A DNA stretch of 15,920 nucleotides from positions 1-15,920 of the forward strand of contig JAEZSM010000060.1 in NCBI GenBank assembly GCA_023421875.1, written 5' to 3'. Below are positions 6,209 to 13,503 of the stretch, piece by piece. Under the pieces are notes generated by a model that ran no database searches, had not been told where the DNA came from, and saw only the letters and a program-made list of their open reading frames with translations. The position numbers and the translations under genes are program-made. Position 1 is the stretch's first letter. Each line of letters starts with the position of its first letter. Source of the stretch: Spirochaetota bacterium. Lineage in GTDB: Bacteria; Spirochaetota; Spirochaetia; Treponematales; Rectinemataceae.

Positions 6209-7870
6209 TCATCGCCCCCTGGTTTTGGCGCAGCTACGGCTGGCGGCGATGAAGGCGGCGAAGAGGGGATGGGCCTTGGTCGGCCGGGACTTGAATTCGG
6301 GATGGAACTGAACGCCTAGGCCCCAGGGGTGTTCCGGCCATTCGCAGGCCTCTACCAGGCAGCCATCGGGAGTTGTTGCCGCAACGATAAGCCCGGCGGC
6401 TTCGAGCTTGTCTCTAAAGGCGTTGGATACTTCGTAGCGGTGCCTGTGGCGCTCAAAAATGCTCTCGGTTTCGTAAGCCCTGCGCATGGAGCTGCCTTCC
6501 CGGATTTTCGACTCGCTGGATCCCAGGCGCATAGTTCCGCCATAGGCCTTTACGTCGATCTGTTCCTCCAGAAGGGATATAACGGGGTGCTTCGTGGTTT
6601 TGGAGAACTCGCCCGAATGGGCGTCGGGCATATTCGCGACGTTCCTGGCGTATTCTATTACCATGATCTGCATGCCCAGACAGATGCCGAAATAGGGCAG
6701 GCCTCTGCTGCGGGCGAAACGGGCAGCCTCGATCATGCCCTCGATGCCCCTGGAACCGAAGCCGCCGGGGACGAGTATGCCGTCAACGCCGGTAAAGGCA
6801 TCCTCGAGCCTCTTTTCGAGATCCTCGCCGGCTTTTTGGGTGCCTGAAATGGTTTCGCCAGGGCCGGCTTCCAGGGAACCCGAGTCGATCTTCACCAGCT
6901 CGACCTGGACATTGTTGGCGATACCGCCGTGGGCCAGGGCCTCCCATACCGATTTGTAGGCGTCGTGGAGCTCCATGTACTTGCCCACCACCCCGATGCG
7001 GACCTTGGCGGCGGGGCGGCGGAGCTTCTGCACCACCGACTGCCAGGGGCCGAGCTCGGCGTGTCTGCTTTCGACGTTCATTTTTTTGAGGATAAAGCTG
7101 TCGATGCTTTGGGCGTAGTACACAAGAGGCAGTTCGTAGATGGCGGCCACGTCGTAGCCTGAGATGACTCCCTCAATCTCTACGTTCGTAAAGGAGGATA
7201 TTTTCTTGCGCAGCTCCAGTCCCAGGGCTTCGGCGGAGCGCAGCACCAGGGCATCGGGCTGGATGCCTATCTCCTGGAGCTCCTTGACCGCGTGCTGGGT
7301 GGGTTTGGTCTTGATCTCGCCGCCGGATACCGAGGGCACCAGGGTGACGTGGACGGAGACGGCGTTCTGTCGGCCGAATTCGTGGATGAGCTGCCGAGCG
7401 GCTTCCAAAAAGGGAACGGATTCCATGTCGCCCACGGTGCCGCCGACTTCGATTATGGTTATATCCACCTCGGGCTCGTCGGCCACTAAAAGAATTCGGC
7501 GTTTTATCTCGTCGGTGATGTGGGGAATCACCTGAACGGTGCGGCCCAGAAAATCCCCAGCCCGTTCCCGTTCTATGACGGTTTTGTAGACCTGACCTGT
7601 GGTGATTGAATTGATCCGTGACAGGGGGGCCTTGGTAAAGCGGCCGTAGTTGCCCAGATCCAGGTCGGTCTCGGCACCGTCGTCGGTGACATAGACTTCG
7701 CCGTGCTGGTAGGGGCTCATTGTGCCTGCGTCGACATTGAGGTAGGGATCGATCTTGACCATGCGGACGTTGAATCCGCGGGCTTCCATGAGGGCGCCGA
7801 GGGACGATGCGGCTATGCCCTTTCCCAGTGAAGAGCAGACCCCGCCGGTAACAAATATCAGCTTCTTCAT
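6209..7870 (-). CDS. pyrG: CTP synthase (glutamine-hydrolysing)
   Basis: PyrG converts UTP to CTP using ATP and glutamine, the last step of pyrimidine nucleotide synthesis in the cytosol. At 553 residues it has the expected two-domain form. The N-terminal synthetase domain shows the P-loop GGVCSSLGKG (9-18) and the nearly invariant GTMSPYQHGEVYVTDDGAETDLDLGNYGRF region. The C-terminal class I glutamine amidotransferase domain has the oxyanion strand VPGGFGSRG, the nucleophile in GICLGMQ (C397) and the His-Glu pair in QFHPE (H523, E525). All catalytic residues are present. It is first in a unit with lptC, lptA and lptB. The ATG has no Shine-Dalgarno motif, and the candidate -10 ends only 8 nt before it, so its mRNA may be nearly leaderless. 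Confidence 0.98.
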   Translation of the reverse strand: MKKLIFVTGGVCSSLGKGIAASSLGALMEARGFNVRMVKIDPYLNVDAGTMSPYQHGEVYVTDDGAETDLDLGNYGRFTKAPLSRINSITTGQVYKTVIERERAGDFLGRTVQVIPHITDEIKRRILLVADEPEVDITIIEVGGTVGDMESVPFLEAARQLIHEFGRQNAVSVHVTLVPSVSGGEIKTKPTQHAVKELQEIGIQPDALVLRSAEALGLELRKKISSFTNVEIEGVISGYDVAAIYELPLVYYAQSIDSFILKKMNVESRHAELGPWQSVVQKLRRPAAKVRIGVVGKYMELHDAYKSVWEALAHGGIANNVQVELVKIDSGSLEAGPGETISGTQKAGEDLEKRLEDAFTGVDGILVPGGFGSRGIEGMIEAARFARSRGLPYFGICLGMQIMVIEYARNVANMPDAHSGEFSKTTKHPVISLLEEQIDVKAYGGTMRLGSSESKIREGSSMRRAYETESIFERHRHRYEVSNAFRDKLEAAGLIVAATTPDGCLVEACEWPEHPWGLGVQFHPEFKSRPTKAHPLFAAFIAASRSCAKTRGR

Positions 7871-7878
7871 GGGGTTTC

Positions 7879-7908
7879 AGTATCCGTATCCCCGGGGGTC
7901 CTTGTCAA
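7879..7908 (-). promoter_or_regulatory. Promoter candidate for the pyrG-lptCAB unit
   Basis: On the minus strand a perfect TTGACA (7908-7903) is followed after 18 nt by GATACT (7884-7879). The spacer contains the palindrome CCCCGGGG. Transcription would begin within 1-3 nt of the pyrG ATG, which has no ribosome binding site. Confidence 0.55.
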
Positions 7909-7976
7909 CAGGATTGCATCTGTTCGGCTCAATTTGAAGAAAATAGTTGCATCCTGGGTGTTTTAAAAATCACGAG

Positions 7977-8005
7977 TGGAAAAATTATTGTTTTACATAT
8001 AGAAT
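7977..8005 (+). promoter_or_regulatory. Promoter candidate for rsmG
   Basis: TGGAAA (7977-7982) and TAGAAT (8000-8005) are 17 nt apart (4/6 and 5/6 consensus matches). The predicted transcription start is at or one to two bases before the ATG at 8013. With no purine-rich ribosome binding site upstream, this suggests a leaderless transcript. The gap 7871-8012 is otherwise AT-rich and holds only this promoter and the divergent pyrG promoter. Confidence 0.45.
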
Positions 8006-8012
8006 CGACTAT

Positions 8013-8726
8013 ATGGCGGAATTAGCTTCGCTCCTGGAGAGGGGCCTTTCTTCCCTCGAGATCGCCGTGCAGAGCCAGGCATCGGCGACGCTGCTGCGCT
8101 ATGTCCAGGAGATTGAGACCTGGAATCCTACCTACGGTCTTGTGAACGCATCGGGACAGGACTTGGTCATCAAGCATATTCTGGACAGCCTGGCCCCCTG
8201 GCGACTTCTGGAGTCGCTTCTGGCCGAATGCGATGATTCGATAGCGCCCAACGCATCGCGGAAAAATCCGGAGAACTCGACGTTGACCGATATTGGAACA
8301 GGGGCGGGGTTGCCGGGAATTCCCTTGAGCATAATAATGCCGTCCCGTAGATTCAAGCTTGTAGAACGAATGGGAAAACGCACAACGTTTCTGGAGAGCC
8401 AGAAAACCATTTTGTCCCTGGGCAATGTCGAAGTTATCGAGAGCGAAGCCGAGCGAGCCCAGGGGCCCCACGACATTGTTCTTTTCAGGGCGTTCAGGCC
8501 TTTTTCGGAGCTGAAGCTTTTCAAGTCGGTATGGAAAAACATTCGGCCGGGGGGAGCTTTTTTCGCCTACAAGGGAAAGCCATTCAACGCCAAGCTGGAG
8601 CTCGCGGGCATGGCGGTGGATCCGGTGTTCGCGGCACCCTTCTCCGCGGCGGAAATCCATGATGTATGGGTTCCTTTTCTGGAAGAGGAGCGCTGCGTGG
8701 TGATTGTCAGAAAACCTCTGCCCTAA
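8013..8726 (+). CDS. rsmG: 16S rRNA (guanine-N7)-methyltransferase RsmG (GidB)
   Basis: RsmG transfers a methyl group from S-adenosylmethionine to N7 of the guanine equivalent to E. coli G527 in 16S rRNA; its loss is known to give low-level streptomycin resistance. The 237-residue product has the helical N-terminus with the family pattern ETWNPTYGLVNASG, then IKHILDSL. The SAM-binding glycine loop is DIGTGAGLPGIPLSI (from residue 93), followed by LVERMGKRTTFL, the ISRAF-equivalent LFRAFRPF, and the YKGK strand near the end. The ATG at 8013 is preferred over an in-frame TTG at 7947 because the extra 22 residues match nothing in the family and would cover the promoter. It is transcribed alone, and its last 20 nt overlap the 3' end of thrB on the opposite strand. 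Confidence 0.95.
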   Translation: MAELASLLERGLSSLEIAVQSQASATLLRYVQEIETWNPTYGLVNASGQDLVIKHILDSLAPWRLLESLLAECDDSIAPNASRKNPENSTLTDIGTGAGLPGIPLSIIMPSRRFKLVERMGKRTTFLESQKTILSLGNVEVIESEAERAQGPHDIVLFRAFRPFSELKLFKSVWKNIRPGGAFFAYKGKPFNAKLELAGMAVDPVFAAPFSAAEIHDVWVPFLEEERCVVIVRKPLP

Positions 8727-9630
8727 GCCCCGCATCGTCGGCCCGGAGGATTCGCTGCAGCCAGGCTCCTTCGGGTCGTGCGGACAGTGCCGGATTCAAG
8801 GCGGCCGAAAGGTCTTCGGTCTCGGCGCCGCCCGCGCTCAAGGCCATGATTGTAGGGCCTGCGCCGGAGAGCCAAACTGCCCGGGCTTTTGCTTTTTCGC
8901 ACACTTCGACTATTTCCTCATAGCCCGCCACGAGGGGAGCCCGATAGGGCTGGTGAATTCTGTCCTCGCAGGCGGCGGTCACGAGGTCGAGGCGCCTGGT
9001 TTGGAAGGCTAGGGCCAAGAGGGCCGCCCTGCCGAGGTTGAAGACGGCGTCGGGGCGGGGGATTAAGGCGGGCAGGGCGGCCCGGGCTTTGTGCGTTGAC
9101 AGCTCGAAGGGGGGGACGAGGGCGTGGAAGCGCCAGGCTGGATCCACGGCGCAGCGGGCGTAGAATGCCCGGGGTGATCCATGTTCCTTGAGTATGGAAC
9201 TGCAGAAGCCGCCGAAGACCGCCGGAGCGGCGTTATCGGGGTGCCCTTCGAGCTCGGTGGCGATCTCGAAAATTCGCAGCTTTTCTTCTTCTTCGAAGCC
9301 CCGTCTTCCCATTCCCGCCGCCACGAAGGCAGCGGAGACTCCCCCTGCTATCATGGCTGCGCTGGAGCCCAAGCCCCGGGCCAGAGGGATGTTGGCGTTG
9401 ACAGTAAGCGCTATTTCTGGAACCTGTATGCCCAAAAGGCTAGCGGTATGACGAAAGGCCTGGAGGAAAAGGTTGTCGGCTCCGGCGAAACGCGCCTCAC
9501 AACCGGCAACCCTCGTCCGCTTGGCTTCTTCAATCTCGAAATGGTTATACAGAGACAGCGCTATGCCCATGGCGTCGAAGCCGGGGCCGATATTGGCGCT
9601 TGTGGCCGGAACGCTGATCCTGAATTTCAT
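8707..9630 (-). CDS. thrB: Homoserine kinase
   Basis: ThrB phosphorylates homoserine with ATP to O-phosphohomoserine, the substrate of threonine synthase. This 307-residue GHMP-superfamily kinase shows the N-terminal substrate motif VPATSANIGPGFDAMGIAL, the phosphate-binding loop PLARGLGSSAAMI (Gly loop from residue 86), HPDNAAPAVFGG in the middle and the C-terminal glycine-rich SGAGPTIMAL. Length is typical. Its ATG overlaps the thrC stop codon (ATGA), so it is probably translationally coupled to thrC. No separate ribosome binding site of strength is visible. Its final 20 nt overlap rsmG tail to tail, leaving no room for a dedicated terminator. Confidence 0.96.
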   Translation of the reverse strand: MKFRISVPATSANIGPGFDAMGIALSLYNHFEIEEAKRTRVAGCEARFAGADNLFLQAFRHTASLLGIQVPEIALTVNANIPLARGLGSSAAMIAGGVSAAFVAAGMGRRGFEEEEKLRIFEIATELEGHPDNAAPAVFGGFCSSILKEHGSPRAFYARCAVDPAWRFHALVPPFELSTHKARAALPALIPRPDAVFNLGRAALLALAFQTRRLDLVTAACEDRIHQPYRAPLVAGYEEIVEVCEKAKARAVWLSGAGPTIMALSAGGAETEDLSAALNPALSARPEGAWLQRILRADDAGLRAEVF

Positions 9631-11192
9631 GGGTTCTTGGCCACGCTGCGGGCGACATAGGCTGCGAGGGCTTGCTCCACTTCCCCGGGATCCAGCATAG
9701 CCGTATGGACAACGGGCTTGCGTTTCAATTCATCGATCCCCCTCGGCAGGGTTTGCCGCGTCAGCGCTGCCAGCTTTTCGGCCAGAGCGAGGTCTTGCCG
9801 GCCGGATTTGTCCTGCGCTTTTCCTGAGTCCGTATCGGAACCGTCGTCGGACCCGGCTGCCAGGGCTCCCAAGCAGGCCCTGGGAAACTTGAAGGGGCTG
9901 GCCGTCGCGACTACTAAAAGAGGAGCTTCGGGTTGTAGGGACTCAGCCAGGCGCGTGGCCACCTCCAGACCTGTGGCGGTATGGGGATCGATGAGGACGG
10001 AATCGCTCCGCCAGACCTCGGCTATCATGGACCTGGCAGCCGCATCGCTGCACCAGCCGGCGGCGAAGTCTCTCATATACTGCTGTTCATGCTCAGATAT
10101 TTCGAAACTGCCATCCTGGGCAAGTTGACGCATCAGGAAGGCCACCCGCTGGCCATCGCCGCCGGCTGCCATGTGGAGAAGCCTCTCTAGGTTGCTAGAA
10201 ACGAGAATGTCCATGGAGGGGCTTTCGGTTTTTACCAGCTGGCGCTGCCTGTCGTAGACGCCGGTGGCAAAAAAATCTGCCAGCACCTTATTGGCGTTGG
10301 AAGCGCAGACCAGTGTTGCGATGGGGAGTCCCATTTCTTTGGCGTATTTGGCAGCGAGGATATCACCGAAATTACCGGTGGGCACCGCCACGTGCATGAG
10401 GCCGCCGGGGCCGAGCCCGCCCTGGAAGCGCAGCTGCCGCCAGGCGGCCACGTAGTAGACAATCTGGGGCAGGAGTCTGCCTATGTTGATAGAGTTGGCC
10501 GACGAGAGGCGTACCCCGGCCAGGGGGCCTTCGCCCGCGGCCGCGCGGGCGAAGGCCCCCTTCACCGCCCGCTGAGCATCGTCGAAATTCCCCCGCAAGC
10601 CGGCGACATAGCGTCGTTCGGCAGAGGTAGAGGTCATCTGCAGCCGTTGGATTTCGCTGGTTCCCTCGCTGGGATAGAATACAGCGGTATGGACACCCTC
10701 GACACCGGAGAGCCCCGCCAGGGCAGCTGATCCTGTGTCGCCTGAAGTAGCGGTAAGCACGAGCACCGGTTCCTTCAACCCCAGCCTGTCCAGACTCTCC
10801 CGCAAAAAGCCGCCCAAAAGGCTCAAGGCCATATCCTTGAATGCGCAGGTAGGGCCGTGGAACAGCTCCAGAAGATAGAGCCCTTTTCCTTCCCAGCTCA
10901 GGGGCCTTAAGGGGGCTACATCGGGATGGTCAAAGCGGGAATTATACGCTGTATCCAGGATCGAACGGAGCCTGGGGCCCCAGCCCGGGAAAAAGGGCGC
11001 CAATACGAGGTAGGCCAGTTCGGCATACTTCAGGGCTTCCGGCTCGAAAACCCTGGATGGTAAGGCCGGTAGACGATCGGGGACAAAGAGGCCGCCGTCT
11101 GCGGGCATGCCCCGGGCTATCGCTTCTTCGATATTTATGCCTTTTGCTCCAACGGCCTTCTGTCGCGTGCTTACATACTGGATTGAGTCCAT
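9627..11192 (-). CDS. thrC: Threonine synthase
   Basis: ThrC converts O-phosphohomoserine and water to threonine and phosphate with pyridoxal phosphate. The protein (521 residues from this start) opens with the family hallmark YVSTRQ. The PLP lysine is in FHGPTCAFKDMALSLL (K119), followed by TATSGDTGSAAL and the phosphate-binding glycine/threonine segment VPTGNFGDILAAKYA. It belongs to the longer Thr_synth_N-containing type. A polar insertion rich in Asp, Ser and Gly (GSDDGSDTDSGKAQDKSG) sits about 60 residues from the C-terminus. I prefer the ATG at 11192 to an in-frame TTG at 11210, since the YVSTR motif normally lies within a few residues of the start. There is no clear ribosome binding site. 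Homoserine dehydrogenase and aspartokinase are not in the window. Confidence 0.95.
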   Translation of the reverse strand: MDSIQYVSTRQKAVGAKGINIEEAIARGMPADGGLFVPDRLPALPSRVFEPEALKYAELAYLVLAPFFPGWGPRLRSILDTAYNSRFDHPDVAPLRPLSWEGKGLYLLELFHGPTCAFKDMALSLLGGFLRESLDRLGLKEPVLVLTATSGDTGSAALAGLSGVEGVHTAVFYPSEGTSEIQRLQMTSTSAERRYVAGLRGNFDDAQRAVKGAFARAAAGEGPLAGVRLSSANSINIGRLLPQIVYYVAAWRQLRFQGGLGPGGLMHVAVPTGNFGDILAAKYAKEMGLPIATLVCASNANKVLADFFATGVYDRQRQLVKTESPSMDILVSSNLERLLHMAAGGDGQRVAFLMRQLAQDGSFEISEHEQQYMRDFAAGWCSDAAARSMIAEVWRSDSVLIDPHTATGLEVATRLAESLQPEAPLLVVATASPFKFPRACLGALAAGSDDGSDTDSGKAQDKSGRQDLALAEKLAALTRQTLPRGIDELKRKPVVHTAMLDPGEVEQALAAYVARSVAKNP

Positions 11193-11198
11193 TGGGCA

Positions 11199-11227
11199 AG
11201 GATACGGCAAATTCTTTCGATAAAAAA
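11199..11227 (-). promoter_or_regulatory. Weak promoter candidate for thrC overlapping the ferritin terminator
   Basis: TATCCT (11204-11199) ends 6 nt before the thrC ATG. The region 17 nt upstream is the T run of the ferritin terminator (TTTTTT, 11227-11222), a poor -35 match. Only this short interval is available for a thrC promoter, so either this element works weakly or thrC depends on read-through from ferritin. Confidence 0.25.
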
Positions 11228-11251
11228 GCCCGGGACGCTGAGCCCGGGCTT
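11221..11251 (-). terminator. Intrinsic terminator of the ferritin gene
   Basis: On the minus strand AAGCCCGGG-CTCAGCGT-CCCGGGCTT forms a stem of about 9 bp (arms 11251-11243 and 11234-11226) with an 8-nt loop, followed directly by a T run. It lies about 22 nt past the ferritin stop codon, a textbook rho-independent terminator. Only some 30 nt separate it from the thrC start. Confidence 0.88.
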
Positions 11252-11272
11252 ATAAAAATTCAAAAAAAGCGA

Positions 11273-11791
11273 TTAGAGAGCGGTAAAGTCCAAGGGAGCG
11301 CCGTTTTCACGCTTGCCCAGCTGTACGTTCAGCATGTAGAGGCTGTGGCCTCCACTACCCATGAGATCGATGGTCTGGAGGATCTCGTTGTCGTTGGCCT
11401 CCTCCTCCACCTGCTCGTTGATGTACCACTGGAGCAGATTCTCGGTGGCATAGTCCTTTTCGGCCCTGGCCAGTTCCACCATCTCGCGGATGCTGGCGGT
11501 GACAAACTGCTCGTGCTTGAGCACCTGCTCGAAGTATTCCTTGACGCTTCCGTCCTTGAAGGCGGGTTTGTCGATCTGGCCGTAGACCACCGCCGCGCCC
11601 TGCTCTTCCATGTACTTCGCAAATTTCATGGCATGGAACATTTCTTCGTGGTACTGGACAGTGAGCCACTTTCCGATGCCCGTATAGCCCTTTTCATTCA
11701 TTGAAGCGGCCATGGCCAGATACAGAAAGGCGGAATACATTTCACGGTTGATCTGAAGATTGATCCGGTCAGCCATTTTCTTGGAAATCAT
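11273..11791 (-). CDS. ftnA: Bacterial non-haem ferritin
   Basis: This 172-residue protein is an FtnA-type ferritin that oxidises Fe(II) and stores it as a mineral inside a 24-subunit cytosolic shell. The ferroxidase ligands fall at the same numbers as in E. coli FtnA: E17 (REMYSAFLYL), E50 and H53 (YHEEMFHAMK), E94 (KHEQF), Q127 and E130 (NEQVEEEA). No haem-binding Met typical of bacterioferritin is evident at position 52, where Phe is found. Start choice is firm: AGGAGG at 11797-11802 precedes the ATG by 5 nt. It appears monocistronic, with its own promoter candidate (11855-11883) and a strong terminator. I see no convincing Fur box. Confidence 0.97.
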   Translation of the reverse strand: MISKKMADRINLQINREMYSAFLYLAMAASMNEKGYTGIGKWLTVQYHEEMFHAMKFAKYMEEQGAAVVYGQIDKPAFKDGSVKEYFEQVLKHEQFVTASIREMVELARAEKDYATENLLQWYINEQVEEEANDNEILQTIDLMGSGGHSLYMLNVQLGKRENGAPLDFTAL

Positions 11792-11854
11792 AAAATCCTC
11801 CTGATTGATAGTAAGCCGGGTTTATACCCTGAACATATTAAATTCTACCTTTTT

Positions 11855-11883
11855 AATATATCGAATAAGTCGAAAATATGCAA
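11855..11883 (-). promoter_or_regulatory. Promoter candidate for ferritin
   Basis: TTGCAT (11883-11878) and TATATT (11860-11855) are 17 nt apart on the minus strand: 3/6 and 5/6 consensus matches. The predicted leader is about 55-60 nt. An inverted repeat ATGCA...TGCAT (11878-11893) overlaps the -35 element and could be an operator or a weak stem after the nitroreductase gene. The surrounding gap (11792-11903) is AT-rich and holds nothing else recognisable. Confidence 0.4.
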
Positions 11884-11903
11884 ATCAGTGCATGCATTTT
11901 CCA

Positions 11904-12794
11904 TCAAACCCAATAGGCGACGGGTTTCCAGCCCTTCTTTACGCCCGCGTCCAGCAGTGCCCGTCTATGCGCCTCGTCTCCGACTCCCCGCATCTCGGCT
12001 TCCGCAATCAGGGGCATCCACGATCCTTTCAGGCCGGCACAGGAAGCTGCGGCGGCAAAATGGTACATTGCGATTCCCATGTCTATATTCTGCAGATGGG
12101 TGTTTCCCAGACTGTTGTTGTAAAGCCTGTCTTCGTCCAGGAAGAGCATCCAGCCTCGGGAATCCGGACTCAGGACAAGGCGCCAGGGTTGCTTGTTGGA
12201 TGCGGACGGAGCCATTCTCAACGCCTCCAGAACAATGCCCCAGGGCGGAGCCAGCGCATCGCCGTTCAGTACCGAACCGTCGGGCATAAAGCATATTTCC
12301 GCCAGGGGTTTTCGCTGCCTGGAGCGGGCAGCCCGGGTCACGAGCCTGTCCAAAAGACTCCGCTGTTCTGCCTCCCTGCCCAGGGCGACGACGATGGGGA
12401 CGAACTCTTCCCCTGACGCACCCGTCAGGCTCGCCGCCTTAGTGCGGGAAAACACTCCCCCAATCCAGCAGCTTGCCCAGCCGGCCGCCCAAAGATCGAT
12501 AACCGCCCTTTCCACGACCCAGCCCAGATCCTCCATGGCTCCGGGGGCTGGCACCACCACGGGCATGACAAAGGCCGAAGCGCCGGAGACCAGGGCGTAG
12601 GTACCCATTTTAGCTTCGCCCGTGCCGCCTGCATCCACATGAAGCCTGAGCCGAACCCGGGTGCCAAAGGGACCTGGCGTTGAACCTGCGGTATCGAGTA
12701 TCCCCTGGATTCTTTCAATCTCTGCCTGTTCCATGGCCCTGGGCGAAAAGCTCCTGACCGATCGGCGCCGGCTTATGGTTTCCAGAATATTCAT
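11904..12794 (-). CDS. Nitroreductase-family flavoprotein (TM1586-like)
   Basis: The 296-residue product belongs to the nitroreductase fold, flavin (FMN) enzymes that use NAD(P)H to reduce various substrates. The N-terminus MNILETISRRRSVRSFSP carries the basic FMN-phosphate motif. The second half has the family's other signature, APSASNKQPWRLV, followed by NIDMGIAMYHFAAAA. The long single chain, in which these motifs lie about 170 residues apart, resembles the 'putative TM nitroreductase' subgroup. The physiological substrate is unknown. The start at 12794 forms an ATGA overlap with the tag stop codon and begins exactly at the conserved motif. Two upstream in-frame starts (ATG at 12815, TTG at 12824) lie inside tag and lack a ribosome binding site. 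An AAGGAG sits about 11 nt before the chosen ATG. Confidence 0.88.
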   Translation of the reverse strand: MNILETISRRRSVRSFSPRAMEQAEIERIQGILDTAGSTPGPFGTRVRLRLHVDAGGTGEAKMGTYALVSGASAFVMPVVVPAPGAMEDLGWVVERAVIDLWAAGWASCWIGGVFSRTKAASLTGASGEEFVPIVVALGREAEQRSLLDRLVTRAARSRQRKPLAEICFMPDGSVLNGDALAPPWGIVLEALRMAPSASNKQPWRLVLSPDSRGWMLFLDEDRLYNNSLGNTHLQNIDMGIAMYHFAAAASCAGLKGSWMPLIAEAEMRGVGDEAHRRALLDAGVKKGWKPVAYWV

Positions 12795-13366
12795 AGAGCG
12801 CTCAGCTCCTTCCATCGGAAACAATGCAGCAGATGATCATTGATCACCCCGATAGCCTGGAGATGCGCATAGAGGGTCGTGCTTCCCACAAAGGAGTATC
12901 CCCGCTTCTTCATGTCCGCGGCGAGGGCCTCGGACAGGGGGGAGCGAGCGGGTACTTCTTCCATGCTGCGCCAGCGGTTCACCAGGGGTTTGCCGCCGGT
13001 CCAGGACCAGAGATAGGCGTCAAAGCTGCCGAATTCTTCGGCAGTGCGCAGAAAGGCCTTGGCGTTTTTAACAGCCCCTTCAATCTTCCTCCTGTTTCTG
13101 ATTATTCCCTGGTTTTGAAGCAAAGATTCGATCTTCGCCCCGGTGTATGCCGCCACCTTGCCTGCATCAAAGCCATCGAAGGCCTGCCTGAAGGCTTCGC
13201 GTTTTCCCAGGACGCAGCGCCAGGAAAGGCCTGCCTGCATGGTTTCGAGGAGCAAAAACTCGAAGTGCAGCCCTTCGTCGTGAACGGGGCTCCCCCATTC
13301 CTTGTCGTGATAGCTGAGATAGAGGGGATCAGTGCCGCACCAGGGACAACGTTGAAGCTCGGGCAT
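12791..13366 (-). CDS. tag: DNA-3-methyladenine glycosylase I
   Basis: Tag removes 3-methyladenine from alkylated DNA, opening base-excision repair. The 191-residue product fits the family length (about 187-190). Its zinc-binding set is intact: Cys7 (RCPWC), His20 (YHDKEWG), His178 and Cys182 (NDHLLHC), with the same 13-residue and 4-residue spacings as in E. coli Tag. Other family marks are QAGLSWRCVLGKR, IIRNRRKIEGAVKNAKAF, LWSWTGGKP and KKRGYSFVGSTTLYA. The ATG at 13366 is chosen because GAGG stands 5 nt upstream and the promoter candidate (13412-13440) would start transcription near 13405, inside the longer reading frame that begins with GTG at 13486. It is first in a two-gene unit with the nitroreductase. 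Confidence 0.95.
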   Translation of the reverse strand: MPELQRCPWCGTDPLYLSYHDKEWGSPVHDEGLHFEFLLLETMQAGLSWRCVLGKREAFRQAFDGFDAGKVAAYTGAKIESLLQNQGIIRNRRKIEGAVKNAKAFLRTAEEFGSFDAYLWSWTGGKPLVNRWRSMEEVPARSPLSEALAADMKKRGYSFVGSTTLYAHLQAIGVINDHLLHCFRWKELSAL

Positions 13367-13411
13367 AAATTCCTCGGTTTTCAGGATTGAAGTGCCGTCA
13401 GGCCGGGCCAT

Positions 13412-13440
13412 AGTGTAGATCAGCGTTCGGGAGGGGTCAA
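13412..13440 (-). promoter_or_regulatory. Promoter candidate for tag-nitroreductase
   Basis: TTGACC (13440-13435) and TACACT (13417-13412) are 17 nt apart on the minus strand. The start near 13405 leaves a leader of about 39 nt with a GAGG ribosome binding site. No alkylation-response (Ada-type) box could be recognised. Confidence 0.55.
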
Positions 13441-13491
13441 CATTTTTCGTTCCGTCTAAAATTGTCGTAGCCGATGCAATTATCACTGCAG

Positions 13492-13497
13492 TATATT
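13492..13497 (+). promoter_or_regulatory. -10 element candidate of the carboxylesterase gene
   Basis: TATATT ends 6 nt before the ATG at 13504. The best -35-like sequence, TTGTCG (13462-13467), is 24 nt away, too far, and nothing good lies at 16-18 nt. No Shine-Dalgarno sequence precedes the ATG. If real, the transcript would be leaderless. Confidence 0.3.
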
Positions 13498-13503
13498 TTT
13501 ATT

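Noticed and set aside
7914..7953. Direct repeat of TTGCATC (7914-7920 and 7947-7953) between pyrG and rsmG
   Set aside because: Only 7 bp, once repeated, and not aligned with either promoter; likely chance.
7947..8012. Longer rsmG reading from a TTG at 7947
   Set aside because: The additional residues are unlike RsmG N-termini and span the promoter candidate.
8022..8735. Minus-strand open frame covering nearly all of rsmG
   Set aside because: rsmG has unmistakable SAM-binding motifs in the plus frame; the antisense frame has none.
11193..11210. Longer thrC reading from a TTG at 11210
   Set aside because: The ATG at 11192 places YVSTR at the usual distance from the N-terminus; the TTG adds unconserved residues.
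13367..13486. Longer tag reading from a GTG at 13486
   Set aside because: The extension covers the promoter candidate and exceeds the family length; the ATG at 13366 has a GAGG ribosome binding site.
13474..13503. Longer esterase reading from an ATG at 13474
   Set aside because: It would put ten extra residues before a normal signal peptide; the inner ATG fits better.
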